Below are positions 1 through 11,095 of a stretch of 64,000 nucleotides of DNA, in pieces. Under the pieces are notes generated by a model. That model did no database searches, was not told where the DNA came from, and worked only from the letters and a program-made list of their open reading frames with translations. The position numbers and the translations under genes were made by a program. Location of the stretch: assembly GCF_050003625.1 (NCBI RefSeq), contig NC_134397.1:197057063-197121062 (forward strand), read 5' to 3'. The DNA comes from Haematobia irritans (taxonomy: Eukaryota; Arthropoda; Insecta; Diptera; Muscidae). Position 1 is the first letter of the stretch, and every line of letters begins with the position of its first letter.

Positions 1-127
1 CCATGTAAAATTCATTGGGGATGATCCAAGCACTTCTTCCGGATTATGAATTGGGGATCCAAACTACTTTTTTGGAAGCTCTTTTTTTGCTGAGATAATT
101 ATGCAAAAATTGGTGGAAATGTAAAAG

Positions 128-235
128 CCGAGTCCAAATACCGTTTCACATTACGCTGAAACCATTCCTACACTCAGAAATTTTACCAGCATTACTGAGA
201 GGGCATAATCCAGCACTGAAAAACTTTACACCATG
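128..235 (-). repeat. Decayed SINE fragment
   Basis: This stretch matches the middle of the tRNA-derived SINE that is complete at 13374-13724 (same order: GCCGAGTCC, CACATTACGCTGAAACC, CAGCATTACTGAGAG, then a CTGAAAAACTTT run). It lacks both the tRNA-like head and the CCTAA tail, so it is an old internal fragment read on the minus strand. Positions 1-127 and 236-957 are AT-rich with no gene, RNA or repeat that I can name. Confidence 0.6.
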
Positions 236-957
236 GGAAACTTATGTATTATTGAACACTTATTGCTCAATCTTAAACATGCGCTGCTTATGACAATAAT
301 TTATGATAGCTTTTAAAATAACCAGTTTATTTATGTTCTACTCGGTAATCTTAAAGAATTAAGAATTAATAATTTAAGAAATAATAGTTTCTCTATTAGA
401 AATTGTAAAACATTCTAAGCCAATTGTTGCGATTATCTACATTTTCATCTTGTGCACACCCAATTAAATGAAGGTTGGAAATTATGAATATGGAAAAAGT
501 CTTGTAAATGGGAAACAAAGTTGCTCTTTACAATGTTGATAATGCATTTACACTTAAAGTGGAGCAATTATCAGAGACACGAATATCCAATATGTCACCA
601 TAAAATTTATCTTCAATTTATGGATAACAATTATCACCAATATTGCCATGATGGGTGGCAACCGACACCATGTGGAAACTTATGACAAAATCGACAAATT
701 GCTAATTTCTCGCTATTGTCGTGTAGTAATTTTGTTAAATCTACAAATAAATTATAGGAATTATGATTATAAAATTATATTTGTATACACATATATATTA
801 ATAGTAAATTTAAATGACACACGTAAAAAAATAAGTGATACACGTATAATCTAGTTTAAAAGTTATATGAGTTGATTCTGAAAAATTGATTGTGGTATTG
901 CGATACGAGAGCGTTCGCGGACATCATCGTAAAGAATTTTTTGTAATATATTACGAT

Positions 958-1180
958 TATGTTTAGCTCAATGATAATGGATTTCCTATAACCGAGTCTG
1001 AACAACGTTTCACATTACGCTGAAAAGTTTTGAAACACTGAGAAATGTCACCAGCAATACTGAGAGGCGATAATTCACCGCTAAAAAGCTTTATGACGTT
1101 TGGTCGAAATTGAGATTGAACCCATAACCCTTTGTATGTAAGGCGAGCATGCTAAGCATTAACTCACGTAGACTCTCAAC
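958..1180 (-). repeat. Decayed SINE, body plus tRNA-like head
   Basis: Compared with the complete copy at 13374-13724, this copy keeps the body (AGCTCAATGA, CCGAGTC, CTGAGAAATGTCACCAGCA, CACCGCT) and a damaged head with the B-box side (TTGAACCCATAACCC) and TGTAAGGCGAGCATGCTAAG. Many substitutions and small indels show it is old. The CCTAA tail is missing. Confidence 0.65.
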
Positions 1181-1194
1181 CTTACTCTCCAAAG

Positions 1195-1545
1195 TGTCTC
1201 AATCGACAAAGTTCAAAGGATTTAGACTCGGAGATTTTGGTGGCCATTGTAAGCTAGAAATGATGCATGAAACCTGATTTTTAAACCATTCTTGGTTAAC
1301 GCATGCTGGATGGTGAGTCTGTTTGGGAATGTTCAAGGACTTCGAGCGAAATTTTTGTCTGCCCAGGGCTTCAATACCGCCTTTAGGACATTTTCCCGAA
1401 AATATTTGGCATTCAGTTCGACCCTACGGTTAATGAACACAAGCGGGGGCGACCATCGGCCGTTAAGGCGTCCCTCACCATTACCACAGGCGGAGCTTGA
1501 ATTTCTGAATTTGAAATCGGAAAAACGCTAGCTATAATGAAAATT
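1195..1545 (-). pseudogene. IS630/Tc1-mariner-type transposase relic
   Basis: Read on the minus strand in mixed frames, this region gives the catalytic-core pattern of insect IS630-Tc1-mariner transposases: VMVRDALTADGRP, then INRRVELNAKYFRENVLKA, LKPWADKNF, a damaged QTDSP block where QQDSAP is expected, and LQWPPKSPSLNPLNF near the end. Order and spacing match the family, but several stops and frameshifts show it is dead. The aspartate expected in the last block reads as asparagine. A second small relic of the same type lies near 24540-24610. No terminal inverted repeat was found around it. Confidence 0.6.
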
Positions 1546-1619
1546 ACAAGAAAACTAATTCATCAAAAGGTGAAATAATTATAAATAAATACTAATAGAA
1601 TAAATAATTGATTACCTTA

Positions 1620-1740
1620 TTAAAAAAATCTAATTGAGTTTTGCGGCAAAAAAAACAATTAAATTTTTAATTGAACCAATTAAAAAATATTTAAAGTTCT
1701 GATAAAATTAATAAAATTTTTATTCAAGAGTATTTATACC
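1620..1740. repeat. AT-rich MITE-like remnant (AATTAATTGA type)
   Basis: The stretch is dominated by AATTGAACCAATTAAAAA-like blocks. The same style recurs at about 6640-6740, 16065-16270, 28039-28395 and 53005-53320, where the blocks alternate in both orientations. Ends cannot be placed here. Confidence 0.4.
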
Positions 1741-1742
1741 CT

Positions 1743-1908
1743 AGGTTAGGTTAGGTTAGGTTATGTGGGAGGCCGATGTATCAGGCTCACTTAGACTATT
1801 CAGTCCATTGTGATACCACATTGGTGAAATTCTCTCTTATCACTGAGTGCTGCCCGATTCCATGTTAAGCTCAATGACAAGGGACCTCCTTTTTATAGCC
1901 GAGTCCTA
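1743..1908 (-). repeat. SINE tail fragment with GGTTA repeat
   Basis: It begins with four GGTTA units, the minus-strand form of the SINE CCTAA tail, followed by the body sequence GATGTATCAGGCTCAC, TATTCAGTCCATTGTGATAC and the AGGGACCTCCTTTT block. It stops near GCCGAGTCC, so it is the 3' half of the SINE. Family D sequence begins directly after it. Confidence 0.75.
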
Positions 1909-2540
1909 AACTACATAGTGGTCAGGGTATAATAACTTTGATCTGCCAAAAAATGAGTCGATCTAGCGCTTGGTGTCCGTCCGTCCGTCTGTCCATGTGT
2001 TTGTTGTTCGTAGGATTCTGGTCGCAATTATTAACCGATTTTAATGAAATTTGGCACAGGGTCCTTTTTGGGTACAAGGACGAACGCTATAATATCTACC
2101 AAACCTGCAAAATATTCAAACATTCAAATCGGTTCAGATTTAGATATAGCTCCCATATATATGTATAGCCCGTTTTTCAAAAATTGCCCCTAATAACCTT
2201 AATTTTGACCATAGTGGCCTTATTTATTGACCGATCATAATCAAAGTAAAATTTGTTTAAATTTAACGAAAAATAGTGTAGGGAAAATTGTTTGGGAATG
2301 TATGGGAAAGTAGGGAACTTTTTTGACCTTGTAGGGTAAACCGAACATTTTCCCTGGAACATTTTCCAAAGCACCCATAAACATGTACCCCTTAATTTTC
2401 TTAAATATGCAATTTCGGTTTATCTCCCAGACCTATTTCAATGTTACCCCACAAATGCTTATGATTACTAATTCAGTAAGGGTGGTTTAGGGTATGATAT
2501 AGACGGCCCCGCCCGACTTTCTACTTTACTTACTTGTTTA
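1909..2540 (+). repeat. Family D interspersed repeat (mini-me-like)
   Basis: It starts with the CATAGTGGTCAGGGTATAAT end seen also at 61380, holds a (GTCY)n tract at about 1976-1996, then TTAGATATAGCTCCCATATA modules, and ends with GTGGTTTAGGGTATGATATAG and CTTTCTACTTTACTTACTTG, as the copy ending near 63385 does. A block at about 2270-2365 (AGGGAAAATTGTTTGGGAA to TTTTCCCTGG) matches the end of the nested piece at 62522-63195. It is non-coding; the GTCY tract and TA-rich core fit published dipteran mini-me/INE-1-like elements, which is a family-level inference. Confidence 0.7.
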
Positions 2541-3216
2541 ATAATGGAAGCAATATTAGTAGCATATAAACTCTGTAGGTTCAGAATCAGATTGTGATAA
2601 AACTCCCATAACCATGTACCCCTTAATGTTCTGAAATATGTAAATGCGCGTTATCTCCCAATCATGTACCATGCATACCCCACAAACACTACTAATTCAG
2701 TAGGGGTGGTTTAGGGTATGATATAGTCGGCCCCGACCGACTTTCTACTTTACTCACTTCCCTACGGGAAATTGCTGCAAATTGCCACCGACGGACCTAT
2801 TATAGATCCGGTATCAGGGTGATCCAGTTTGTCGCAGTTTTTAAATAGTCATAATTTAATGATTTCCATACTCGCTTGATATAAAAATCTTATTGGATCT
2901 ACACATTTAGTGAAGTAGAATTACAAGAACAACCTATTGTTCAAGATATTTTCATTTTTGGTGCGATTCGGATAACCAAAATGAAAGATTCCTAAGAGTT
3001 GTCCGAGACTGGGTCATGAGGACCTCTCTATGGAGTGCTACTAGTAAAATGTCCCAGGACGTGCCCTTACGAACGAGTCCAAGACGTGTCCTAAAGTGTA
3101 AATTTAACCCGTCAATGACAAACCCATGACAAAGTGACCGCCCCTTCCATACGTCTTGACCAGAACTAGGACTGGTTCATACACACCAGGGACTAGTCCT
3201 GTACCGGCCCTGTGGT
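2541..3216. other. Family D tail duplicate, then unassigned DNA
   Basis: Positions 2541-2760 repeat the last part of family D a second time (TAGGGTATGATATAGTCGGC and CTTTCTACTTTACTCACTT). From 2761 to 3216 I see no recognisable gene or repeat, only mixed-composition DNA ending in the 8-bp target CCTGTGGT of the hAT insertion that follows. Confidence 0.5.
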
Positions 3217-3837
3217 CAAGGCCGTATTCAGGGGGGGGGGGGATGAGGGGGATCAAACCCCCCCCGAAATGAATAAATGTTTTTAGATAAATAAATATAT
3301 ATTTTTAGCTGCATAGAAAAATCTTATCGAAGATGTTGAAGAAAAGCTGAAGGTTTTATTTTGAAAAAAGCTTACCTATAAAACTTGCACAAATCCTAGA
3401 ATACTAGTTGAAAAGCCCGTCAAACGACGGTCGAAAAAAACAAATTGTTTTTGTTCTCGTACCACAAATTTCATTTTTGGAAAATGTCTTTCTGCTTTTT
3501 ATGTGCGTTTGTTGTTCTTTTTGTGAACATGACTCGCTTTGTTTGGCCATAGCAACAACAATGAAACAGCCAAACACACATGTGCAAATGAAATGGCGCA
3601 AAACTGCGAAAAGAACCTGCCTAATTCAGCGATGGAAGCACTTGGAGAGTGCAATAAAGAGATATTTCCAAACGTGCATATTCTTTTAAAAACTTTGGTC
3701 ACTTTGCCAGTTACTCAGGGATGGAAAATACAAATTTTAAGGAAGTACAAAAAAGGTATTTTTTTGAGCGGAAAGGTACTTTTTACTAAATTTCAACAAA
3801 AATTTCACTGGAAGATTATTGTCAAGATACTGAATTT

Positions 3838-4042
3838 TAAAGAAAATAAAATTTTGACAAAATTTTCTATATAAATAAAATTTTGCAAAAATTTTCTATA
3901 GAAATAAAATTTTGCAAAAAAAAATCTACAGAAAAAAAATTTGCAAAATTTTTTCTATAGAAATAAAATTTTGCAAAAATTTCCTATAGAAATAAAATGT
4001 TTACAAAATTTTCAATTGAAATAAAATTTTGACAAAATTTTT
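3838..4042. repeat. 29-bp AT-rich minisatellite, left part
   Basis: Tandem units of about 29 bp with core CTATAGAAATAAAATTTTG and ACAAAATTTT; both CTATAG and AAAATTTT are palindromes, so each unit is nearly self-complementary. The array resumes at 5933-5985 after the Helitron. The same units occur at 18375-19017, 22996-23490, 25872-26455, 32545-32800, 48583-48780, 54530-54870, 56865-58165 and 62695-62935. Confidence 0.85.
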
Positions 4043-5932
4043 TATAAAAATATAAAATTTAATCTATGTTTGTTTATTTGTTTGTTTGTTTGTATGTTCC
4101 GAGTTGGCTCCGAAACGGCTGAACCAATTTACTTGAAACTTTCAGAGATCGTAGGGGGCGTTCATGTGGTGAAAATAGGGTACCTCGTTTTTTGACACCT
4201 GATCGCGGAGGGGGACCTCCCCTTTGTCGGCCTTTTTGAAAATTGGACCAAAGTTGACCTATTTGCTTTAAATTTTCATTGAAGGTTGGGGTTGGCATTG
4301 AAGGTTGAGGTTGGTGGCGGATGGAGACCTCCCCTTTGTTCGACTTTTTTTAAAGTACAGTGAAAAAACTAAAATTCTCTAAATTATCTGAGATTTACAG
4401 AGAACAAGCGGTGAGGTTATGGAATAATATGGGCTACCTGATGATTTCATATGTGGACGGGGAGGGGGACCTCCCCCTTGCCCTACTTTTTGAAACTTGG
4501 AACAAAATTATGCGATTTGCTTGAAATTTTCATAGAATGTTGGTGTTGGCATCTAGACAAAAATCCGCTACATTATTTTTCGATATTTGGTCGGGGAGGG
4601 GGACCACCCCTTTGCCCGACTTTTTTTTAAGTATAATGAAAACAAAACTAAACTCCCCCGACTGAAATTTTACGGAAAAAATGGGTGAGGTTATGAAATT
4701 TATATCAGGTTCCCGATTTTTTAATAAAAATAAAAGGGCATATGGAGACATCCGCTTCTCTTAAGTACATACGGAGAAACAATTAAACTTTACCGAGTTA
4801 CTTGAAATTTACAGAGGACTGGGGAGAGGTTACGATATTAATAGTTGATACCTGATTTTGTGATATTTGGAGGAAGAGAATCCGCCTCTTTAGGCTTATA
4901 ATTTGCTTGACATTTTCTGGGACGTTTACAAAACATACGCTACATCACTTTTCGATATTTGGTCGGGGTTCCTCCTCTAAAACTGAAAAAAACCAAAATT
5001 CTTAAGTTTTCTTGAAATTTGTAAAAGCAGGTTATGAACGAAGAGGCAACCTTCCTTGCCCCACACTTGAATTTCAAGAATTTTCAGGGAAGGTTAGGGG
5101 TTCTATTCACTACGGTGTTTGTCGATATTGTCTCGAGGAAAGTGACGTTCCTTTAGAACAATAGAGCAAAATTTAAACATCTCCGATCTACTTGAAATTT
5201 ACAGGGAACGTGGGAGGAGGTGATTAAATTTAAACATGATTTTTAAATTAGTATATGATTTTTCGATATCTGGTTGGGGAAGGGGAAAATTGAAATAAAC
5301 TTTGTCTATTTACTTCGATAGAATTTATAGGGACCATTGAGTAGTTGTGAAATTAATATACTTTCAATTCTTAAATTGAAAGTAGATGGTTGTCCGTAAA
5401 TGGGAACTCGGTACATAATTTTATGATTTTTGCACAGGCTTCTGACAGACTTCTTTTTAGTAAAGAACTTAAATTTACATGAAATTGGCAGCCAACGTAG
5501 AGGGTGCATCATTTTCCAACATTTTAGCAAATGTTAATGTGGTAAAATTTTTTACTACTTTTGCTTTTTCCGATTTATTGGATGGGAAACAGTAATTCTT
5601 TGTATTTTATTATAATGTAGTGCTTAATTTTCAGATATGTTGAAGAAATATAGAAGATTGTCCAACTACTTGAATACAGAACATTATTTAAAAAAATTTG
5701 GAGGAAAGGGTACACCCTCTCCCCGACATTTTTTAAGACGAACCGTTTTACATATGCATATCCGCCGTATTTGTACCTATAAACGAAAAGGCAAATCGGA
5801 CTACTTGTTTGAAAGAATTCAAATCTTTTCGAATTTGTTTTCAGCACGAAGGATATGGTTGACTAAGTTAACGAAAAATGTTTGTACAAATACGCTTCGG
5901 AAGGCGCAGCGAAGCGGGCCGGGTTACGCTAG
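4043..5932 (+). mobile_element. Helitron 1 (non-autonomous)
   Basis: The 3' end is GCGAAGCGGGCCGGGTTACG followed by CTAG, the GC-rich hairpin plus CTRR ending of Helitrons. The 5' end is AT-rich TATAAAAATATAAAATTTAA leading into ATCTATGTTTGTTTATTTG, which matches the better-preserved 5' end at 19018. No Rep/helicase gene is present. There is no target duplication, and minisatellite sequence lies on both sides. The body (G-rich GGGGACCTCCCC motifs repeated at intervals) is shared with Helitron 2. The 5' boundary is good to about 5 bp. Confidence 0.85.
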
Positions 5933-5985
5933 TTCTATATAGAAATAAAATTTTGACAACATTTTCTACCAAAATAAAAAATCGA
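5933..5985. repeat. 29-bp minisatellite, right part
   Basis: This is the continuation of the 3838-4042 array (CTATATAGAAATAAAATTTT, then GACAACATTTTCTACC). It shows that the Helitron landed within the minisatellite. Confidence 0.8.
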
Positions 5986-6613
5986 TAATATAGAATCGCA
6001 TTCTTTTTTCGACTAAAGTTCAATAAAATCCTGTTTTTGACTATGTCTTTTACAAAATCGAGATTTTCTTCCCACATGAACATGTCTGTTTTGCCATATT
6101 TGTAAAAGACTATTAGTAAATAAGGTTGATAAAGACTTTCTCAAAATATTAAAATATTTTGTCAAAGCTATTGTACCATAAATCTGATATCGACTCAAAA
6201 ATGTCTACACAAAAGATACTAAATCCTTCGCGGGGGTACTACGGTACTGACCGGGGTGAAAAAGTATTGAAAAAAGTACTATAGTACTGCATTTTCTATC
6301 CCTGCATTTACTACGTGCTCATCCGAACGTTCATTTTCAACAATGAAGAGATTAAAGACGTATCTTAGAAATTCGACTAGCGAGAGTAGACTCAATGGAT
6401 TGGCATTAATGTCGGTTCATCGCCGAATAAATGTGCCGACTGTAGAAGTCATTGATTTATTTGCTGCCCAAAAACCCGTCGGCTCAATTTAATATTATAA
6501 AAATATTGTATACATACTTATGCATAAATAAGATTTTCTACACATGAGGTTATATGAATATATTTTTTTTTAAGTTGAACCCCCCCCGAATTAAAATCCT
6601 GGCTACGGCCTTG

Positions 6614-6837
6614 CCTGTGGTTGATCTATTTCCCATAGGGTTGTTTTAATTTGCAGTTAATTATGTGAATGTTCAAATAAACAATTAATTGAACCAATTA
6701 ATTTCGTGATTGAATAAGAAAAAAGTTTTTTCTATCAACCCAAATACAAAACCATGACAATTATAATTGAGAAACTAATATGAAACTAATATAAATCATA
6801 TGTACTCTTATAAAATTACATTAAATTATTTCAGCTA
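6614..6837. other. Target duplication, then AT-rich spacer
   Basis: It starts with the right CCTGTGGT duplication of hAT 1. Positions 6655-6740 hold AATTAATTGAACCAATTAAT-type sequence of the AT-rich MITE group. There is nothing coding. Confidence 0.4.
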
Positions 6838-7485
6838 AAAAACAAGTATATACGGCCGTAAGTTCGGCCGGGCCGAATCTTATGTACCCTCCACCATGGA
6901 TTGCGTAGAAACTTCTACGAAAGACTGTCATCCACAATCGAATTACTTCGGTTTTGGGATCATAAAACTTCTTAACATCGTTTTCTAAATTGTGAGTTAG
7001 TCCATACATGGTATATATTAGACAAAAAAGTTATGTATAGGTAAGTCTACAAATAATTACAAATCGATATGGACTTTTTGCACGATACGTAGAGAGCCAG
7101 AATTGAAATATGGGGGTCGCTTATATGGGGGCTATATACAATTATGAACTTGATATGGACATATTTTTGTGTGATTGGGGATCGATTTATCTGAGGGCTA
7201 TATATAACTACAGACCGATATGGACCTAGTTAGGCATGGTTGTTAACGGCCATACACTAGCACAATGTACCAAATTTCAACTGACTCGGATGAAATTTGT
7301 TCCTCCAAGAGGCTCCAAAACCAAATCTCGGGATCGGTTTATTTGGGGGCTATATATGGTTATGGACTGATATGGACCACTTTTGGCATGGTTGTAAAAT
7401 ATCATGTACTACCACCACGTACCAAATTTCAACTGAATCAGATGAATTTTGGTCTTCCAAGAGGCTCCGGAGGTCAAATCTGGTG
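6838..7485 (+). repeat. Family A repeat, 5' part
   Basis: It begins with ACAAGTATATACGGCCGTAA and GTTCGGCCGGGCCGAA, which can fold into a GC-rich hairpin, then CCCTCCACCATGGATTGCG. Tandem 153-bp-type modules (TATATGGGGGCTATATA) follow. It breaks off at about 7485 without the opposite end, so it is truncated. Confidence 0.75.
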
Positions 7486-8060
7486 ATCGCACTATGGGCG
7501 TTAATCGCAAAACAGCGGCAAAAAGTCAAATTTTCAAAATGAAACATTATTGGATATTCCAATTGAAATTACTATAGAACATCTTGGATAGTAAAAATGA
7601 AAGTTTATTTAAAACTTGTCAACCCTGTTCAGGAGAAAAAGGCTGCCAATGTTTACCAAAATGTATGCCAGTTGCGTTTAATCAAGGCGAACAAAAATTG
7701 ACAAATTTCGTGATTAATTTTTTTCGCAATAAAAGTGAATAAAGGAAACTTTTAAATGTAGATTCTAAGAGGAGGTTTAGTAGTTCAAAATGTTGTAAAG
7801 GCTTTACAAAATATTTTTGTTTGTAAAGGCTTTACAAAATATTTTTGTTTTTGAACTTGAATATATGGATTCAAAAGTGCGGTTTATATGTGAAAATTGT
7901 AACACATACTTATATTTGGGAGGAATAGAACTAGAAATGTTAACGATTGTTAATGAAAATTTTTGCTTATTATTGTTCGTGTGGAAGTATACTTTTTCGT
8001 GCTGTAAAGTTTGTCTGCCCAAACTTGCCCATACTAAAATAAATGTAAGGGTTTTATAGT
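7486..8060. other. Unassigned spacer with a 28-bp tandem duplication
   Basis: No gene was recognised. At 7794-7850 the block GTAAAGGCTTTACAAAATAT occurs twice with a 28-bp period; GTAAAGGCTTTAC is itself nearly palindromic. Confidence 0.4.
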
Positions 8061-8400
8061 CAAATTTGGGAAAATCGGGCGTTACATATATATGGTAGCT
8101 ATATCTAAATCTGAACCGAATTTGATGAAATTTTGCATACTTTAAGGGTACTATAAAAAATTACTTTGTGTTAAATTTGAAGACAATCGGGTTGGTAAAT
8201 AAGCGCAGTATGGTCTAATTTGTCGAAATCGGGCGACACATATATATGGGGGCTATATGTAACTTTGAACCATTTTTTTCCAAATTCAACAGTGTTTGTC
8301 CTTTGACCAAGAAAACATGTTGTAACAAAATTTATCAAAATCGGTTAATAATTACCACCGGAATCCTGCGAACAACAAACACAGAGGGACGGAATTAGAG
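8061..8400 (+). repeat. Family D fragment
   Basis: It contains GGGCGTTACATATATATGG, TAGCTATATCTAAATCTGAA and ends AACAACAAACACAGAGGGAC, the order seen in the family D copy at 20448-21568. The GTCY tract is reduced. Positions 8401-8762 that follow hold no recognisable feature. Confidence 0.6.
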
Positions 8401-8762
8401 TTAGATACCGAAGAATGTGATTTTGATGGTTAATATTTGTTTAATTTTAATTAATAAAATTAATTTAATAAAATGACAATTGGTTTATACTGTTTACATC
8501 AAGTTCTGGGGATAAGGCGCTTTATTAATAAGGAAAATAAGCAAATATAAATTAAACTCCATCTAAGAGTATATTCTATAGTATTCCAAGTGGAATTACA
8601 ATTTTGACCCCTCTACAATTTTGACCTCCTCTTTGACCTGGAATAAGGGGGATTGACTCCCTTTTTGTTGGTAGCATTTTATTTTGATAAGATATATCGA
8701 TATACCATGTTTGGCGATACTAGATTGATTGTAAATAATTTTTGCCGCAAATTTTCAATTTC

Positions 8763-9355
8763 CGCCCATAGTGGATCGGTTTATATGGGGGCTATATATA
8801 TTTATGGACCGATGTGGACCAATTTTTGCATGGTAGTTAGAGACCATATACTAACCCATGTACATAATTTCAGCCGGATCGGATGAAATTTGCTTCTCGT
8901 AGAGGCTCCGAAAGCCAAATCTGGGAATCGGTTTATATGGGAGCTATATATAATTATGGACCGATGTGGACCAATTTTTGCATGGTTGTTAGAGACCATA
9001 TACTAGCACCATGTACAAAATTTCAGCCGGATCGGATGAAATTTGCTTCTCTTAGAGGATCGGCAAGCCAAATTGGGGGTCCGTTTATATGGGGGCTATA
9101 CGTAAAAGTGGACCGATATGGCCCATTCACAATACCATCCGACCTACATCAATAGCAACTACTTGTGCCAAGTTTCAAGTTTGTTTCGTTCGGTGATTTC
9201 AACAGACGGACGGACGGACATGCTCAGATCGACTCAGAATTTCACCACGATCCATAATATATATACTTTATGGGGTCTTAGAGCAATATTTCGATGTGTT
9301 ACAAATGGAATGACAAAGTTAATATACCCCCCATCCTATGGTGGAGGGTATAAAA
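8763..9355 (+). repeat. Family A repeat, 3' part with mini-me core
   Basis: It has several tandem modules (GATCGGTTTATATGGGGGCT), then AACAGACGGACGGACGGACA (the GTCY proto-microsatellite on the complementary strand), a short TA tract at about 9258-9268, and the terminal block CCTATGGTGGAGGGTATAAA. The 5' end is missing. Confidence 0.8.
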
Positions 9356-9457
9356 ATGTTTTTTTTCCACGAAACTCAATTAAATGAAAGAAATCAATGA
9401 ATTTTTTAATCATCTATATTTTTATTTCTAATACAATATGTGATTGATAAAAAAACA

Positions 9458-10893
9458 AGTATATACAGCACTAAGTTCGGCCGGGCCGAATCTTATATAC
9501 CCAATGAACCCAATATTAGGGTTTCCTTTGAAATTTCAGGAGGGCTTGAGGACTTGAGGACACTTCCCGAAGATAAATTTAAAGATTTCACCTATGAGGA
9601 CTATATGAGATTCTGAATTTATAAGAACCATTTTTGTTTGAGTTTTAGAGGAATCATTAACATCTCTTGTAAGTGTGCAAGAAAATTATAAAATAACGTC
9701 TTAATTTGAAATCTTAAATCTGTGGAATTAAAATCTGGAAATTTTACATTGAGTTTCAAGCAATTTTCATGATCAGTGCGCCTTCTACACCGCCAAGAAG
9801 TGAAGTCGGTCTATATGGAGGCATTATCAAATGGACCGATAAAAACTTAATCCGATACACGTTTTTGTGAGCCTAAAATGTCAGAATATTTACAAATTCA
9901 GGCAAATCAGATAAAAACTACGGTTTCTAGAAACCCAAGGAGTTAAATCGGGAGATCGTTCTTATGGGGGCTATACTAAAATATGGACCGATACTCACCG
10001 TTTTCGGCACACCTCTTATGGTCCTAAAATACCTCTAGATATCCAATTTCAGACAAATTGGATAGAAACTACGGTTTCTATAAGCCCAAGACCCAAAATC
10101 GGGAGGTCGTTTTATATGGGGGCTATACCAAAATATTGACCCATACTCACAATTTTTGGCACACGTATTTGTGGTCCTACAATACCTCTAGATTTCCAAT
10201 TTCAGGTAAATTGAATAAAAAGTGCGGTTTCTATAAGCCCAAGAAGTAAAATCGGGAGATCGGTCTATATGGGGGCTATACCAAAACATCGACCGATACT
10301 AACCATTTTTGGCACACCTCTTTATGGTCATAAAATACCTCTAAATTTGTATTTTATGGTCCTACAATACCTCTAGATTTCCAATTTCAAATAAATTGAA
10401 TAAAAACTGCGGTTTCTATAAGCCCAAGAAGTAAAATCGGGAAATCGGTCTATATGGGGGCTATACCAAAACATGGACCGATACTCACCATTTTTGGCAC
10501 ACCTCTTTATGGTCATAAAATACCTCTAGATTTCAAATTTCAGGCAAATTGGATAAAAACTACGATTTCTATAAGCCCAAGACCCCAAATCGGGAGGTCG
10601 GTTTATATGGGGACTATATAAAAACCTGGACCGATATAGCCCATCTTCGAACTTGACCTGCCTGCAGACAAAAGACGAGTTTGTGCAAAATTTCAGCACG
10701 ATTGCTTCATTATTGAAGACTGTAGCGTGATTACAACAGACAGACAGACGGACATCGTTATATCGTCTTAGAATTTCTCCCTGATCAAGAATATATATAC
10801 TTTATATAGTCGGAAATCGATATTTCGATGTGTTACAAACGTAATGACAAACTTATTATACCCCCATCACCATTCTATGGTGGTGGGTATAAT
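9458..10893 (+). repeat. Family B repeat, near full length
   Basis: It starts AACAAGTATATACAGCACTA and GTTCGGCCGGGCCGAATC, holds five modules beginning around CGGTCTATATGGGGGCTATA, then CAGACAGACAGACGGACATC and ends CTATGGTGGTGGGTATAAT. Module spacing counted on the GGGGGCTATA block is 152, 153, 185 (with a 32-bp internal insertion) and 153 bp. The two ends match family A, so B is a sister family. Positions 10894-11095 hold scrambled remnants of the same 3' end. Confidence 0.8.
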
Positions 10894-11095
10894 TAATGGG
10901 ATCAATTAATTTGGTGATTTGAATCAGAATTTTTTTTTCTTTTCAATTACAAAAGACAGACGGACATCGTTAGACAATAATCGAATTTCAGTCTAATCAA
11001 ATCTTAATTAACGAAATCAATATCTCGATGTGTTACCAAGGGAATGGTAAATTTTTATATCCCATCCTATGGTGGTGACTATAAAATTTCGGAAA

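Larger units (their letters stand above)
3716..6304. mobile_element. hAT-like transposon 2, nested in the transposase of hAT 1
   Basis: The ends read CAGGGATGGAAAATACAAA on the left, and on the right the reverse of CAGGGATAGAAAATGCAGTA. The 8-bp flanks are CAGTTACT (3708-3715) and CATTTACT (6305-6312), one mismatch apart. It has no transposase. It contains 29-bp minisatellite sequence and, inside that, a Helitron. The stretch 5986-6300 near its right end shows no gene. Confidence 0.85.
3539..6492 (+). pseudogene. hAT transposase C-terminal part, split by an insertion
   Basis: The protein comes in two pieces in the same frame. Positions 3539-3715 contain AMEALGECNKEIFPNVHILL and end TLPVT. 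Positions 6313-6492 continue with TCSSERSFSTMKRLKTYLR, then RLNGLALMSVHRRINV, and end at a TAA. This is the classic C-terminal hAT dimerisation region (CSSERSFS...RL..L.L). Between them lies hAT transposon 2 with its own 8-bp duplication (CAGTTACT against CATTTACT), so the break is an insertion and not a deletion. The N-terminal zinc finger and most of the catalytic RNaseH-like domain are absent. The copy cannot make active enzyme. Confidence 0.85.
3217..6613 (+). mobile_element. hAT transposon 1 (outer element)
   Basis: The ends are imperfect inverted repeats: CAAGGCCGTATTCAGGGGG on the left, and on the right the reverse of CAAGGCCGTAGCCAGGATTT. The flanks carry an exact 8-bp duplication, CCTGTGGT, at 3209-3216 and 6614-6621, as hAT elements make. 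Inside are pieces of a hAT transposase in the plus orientation, including the C-terminal dimerisation region. Without the later insertion at 3716-6304 the element would be about 0.8 kb, so it was already an internally deleted, probably non-autonomous copy. Confidence 0.9.

Noticed and set aside
3408..3689. Separate gene at 3408-3689
   Set aside because: It overlaps the recognised hAT transposase frame and shows no family match of its own.
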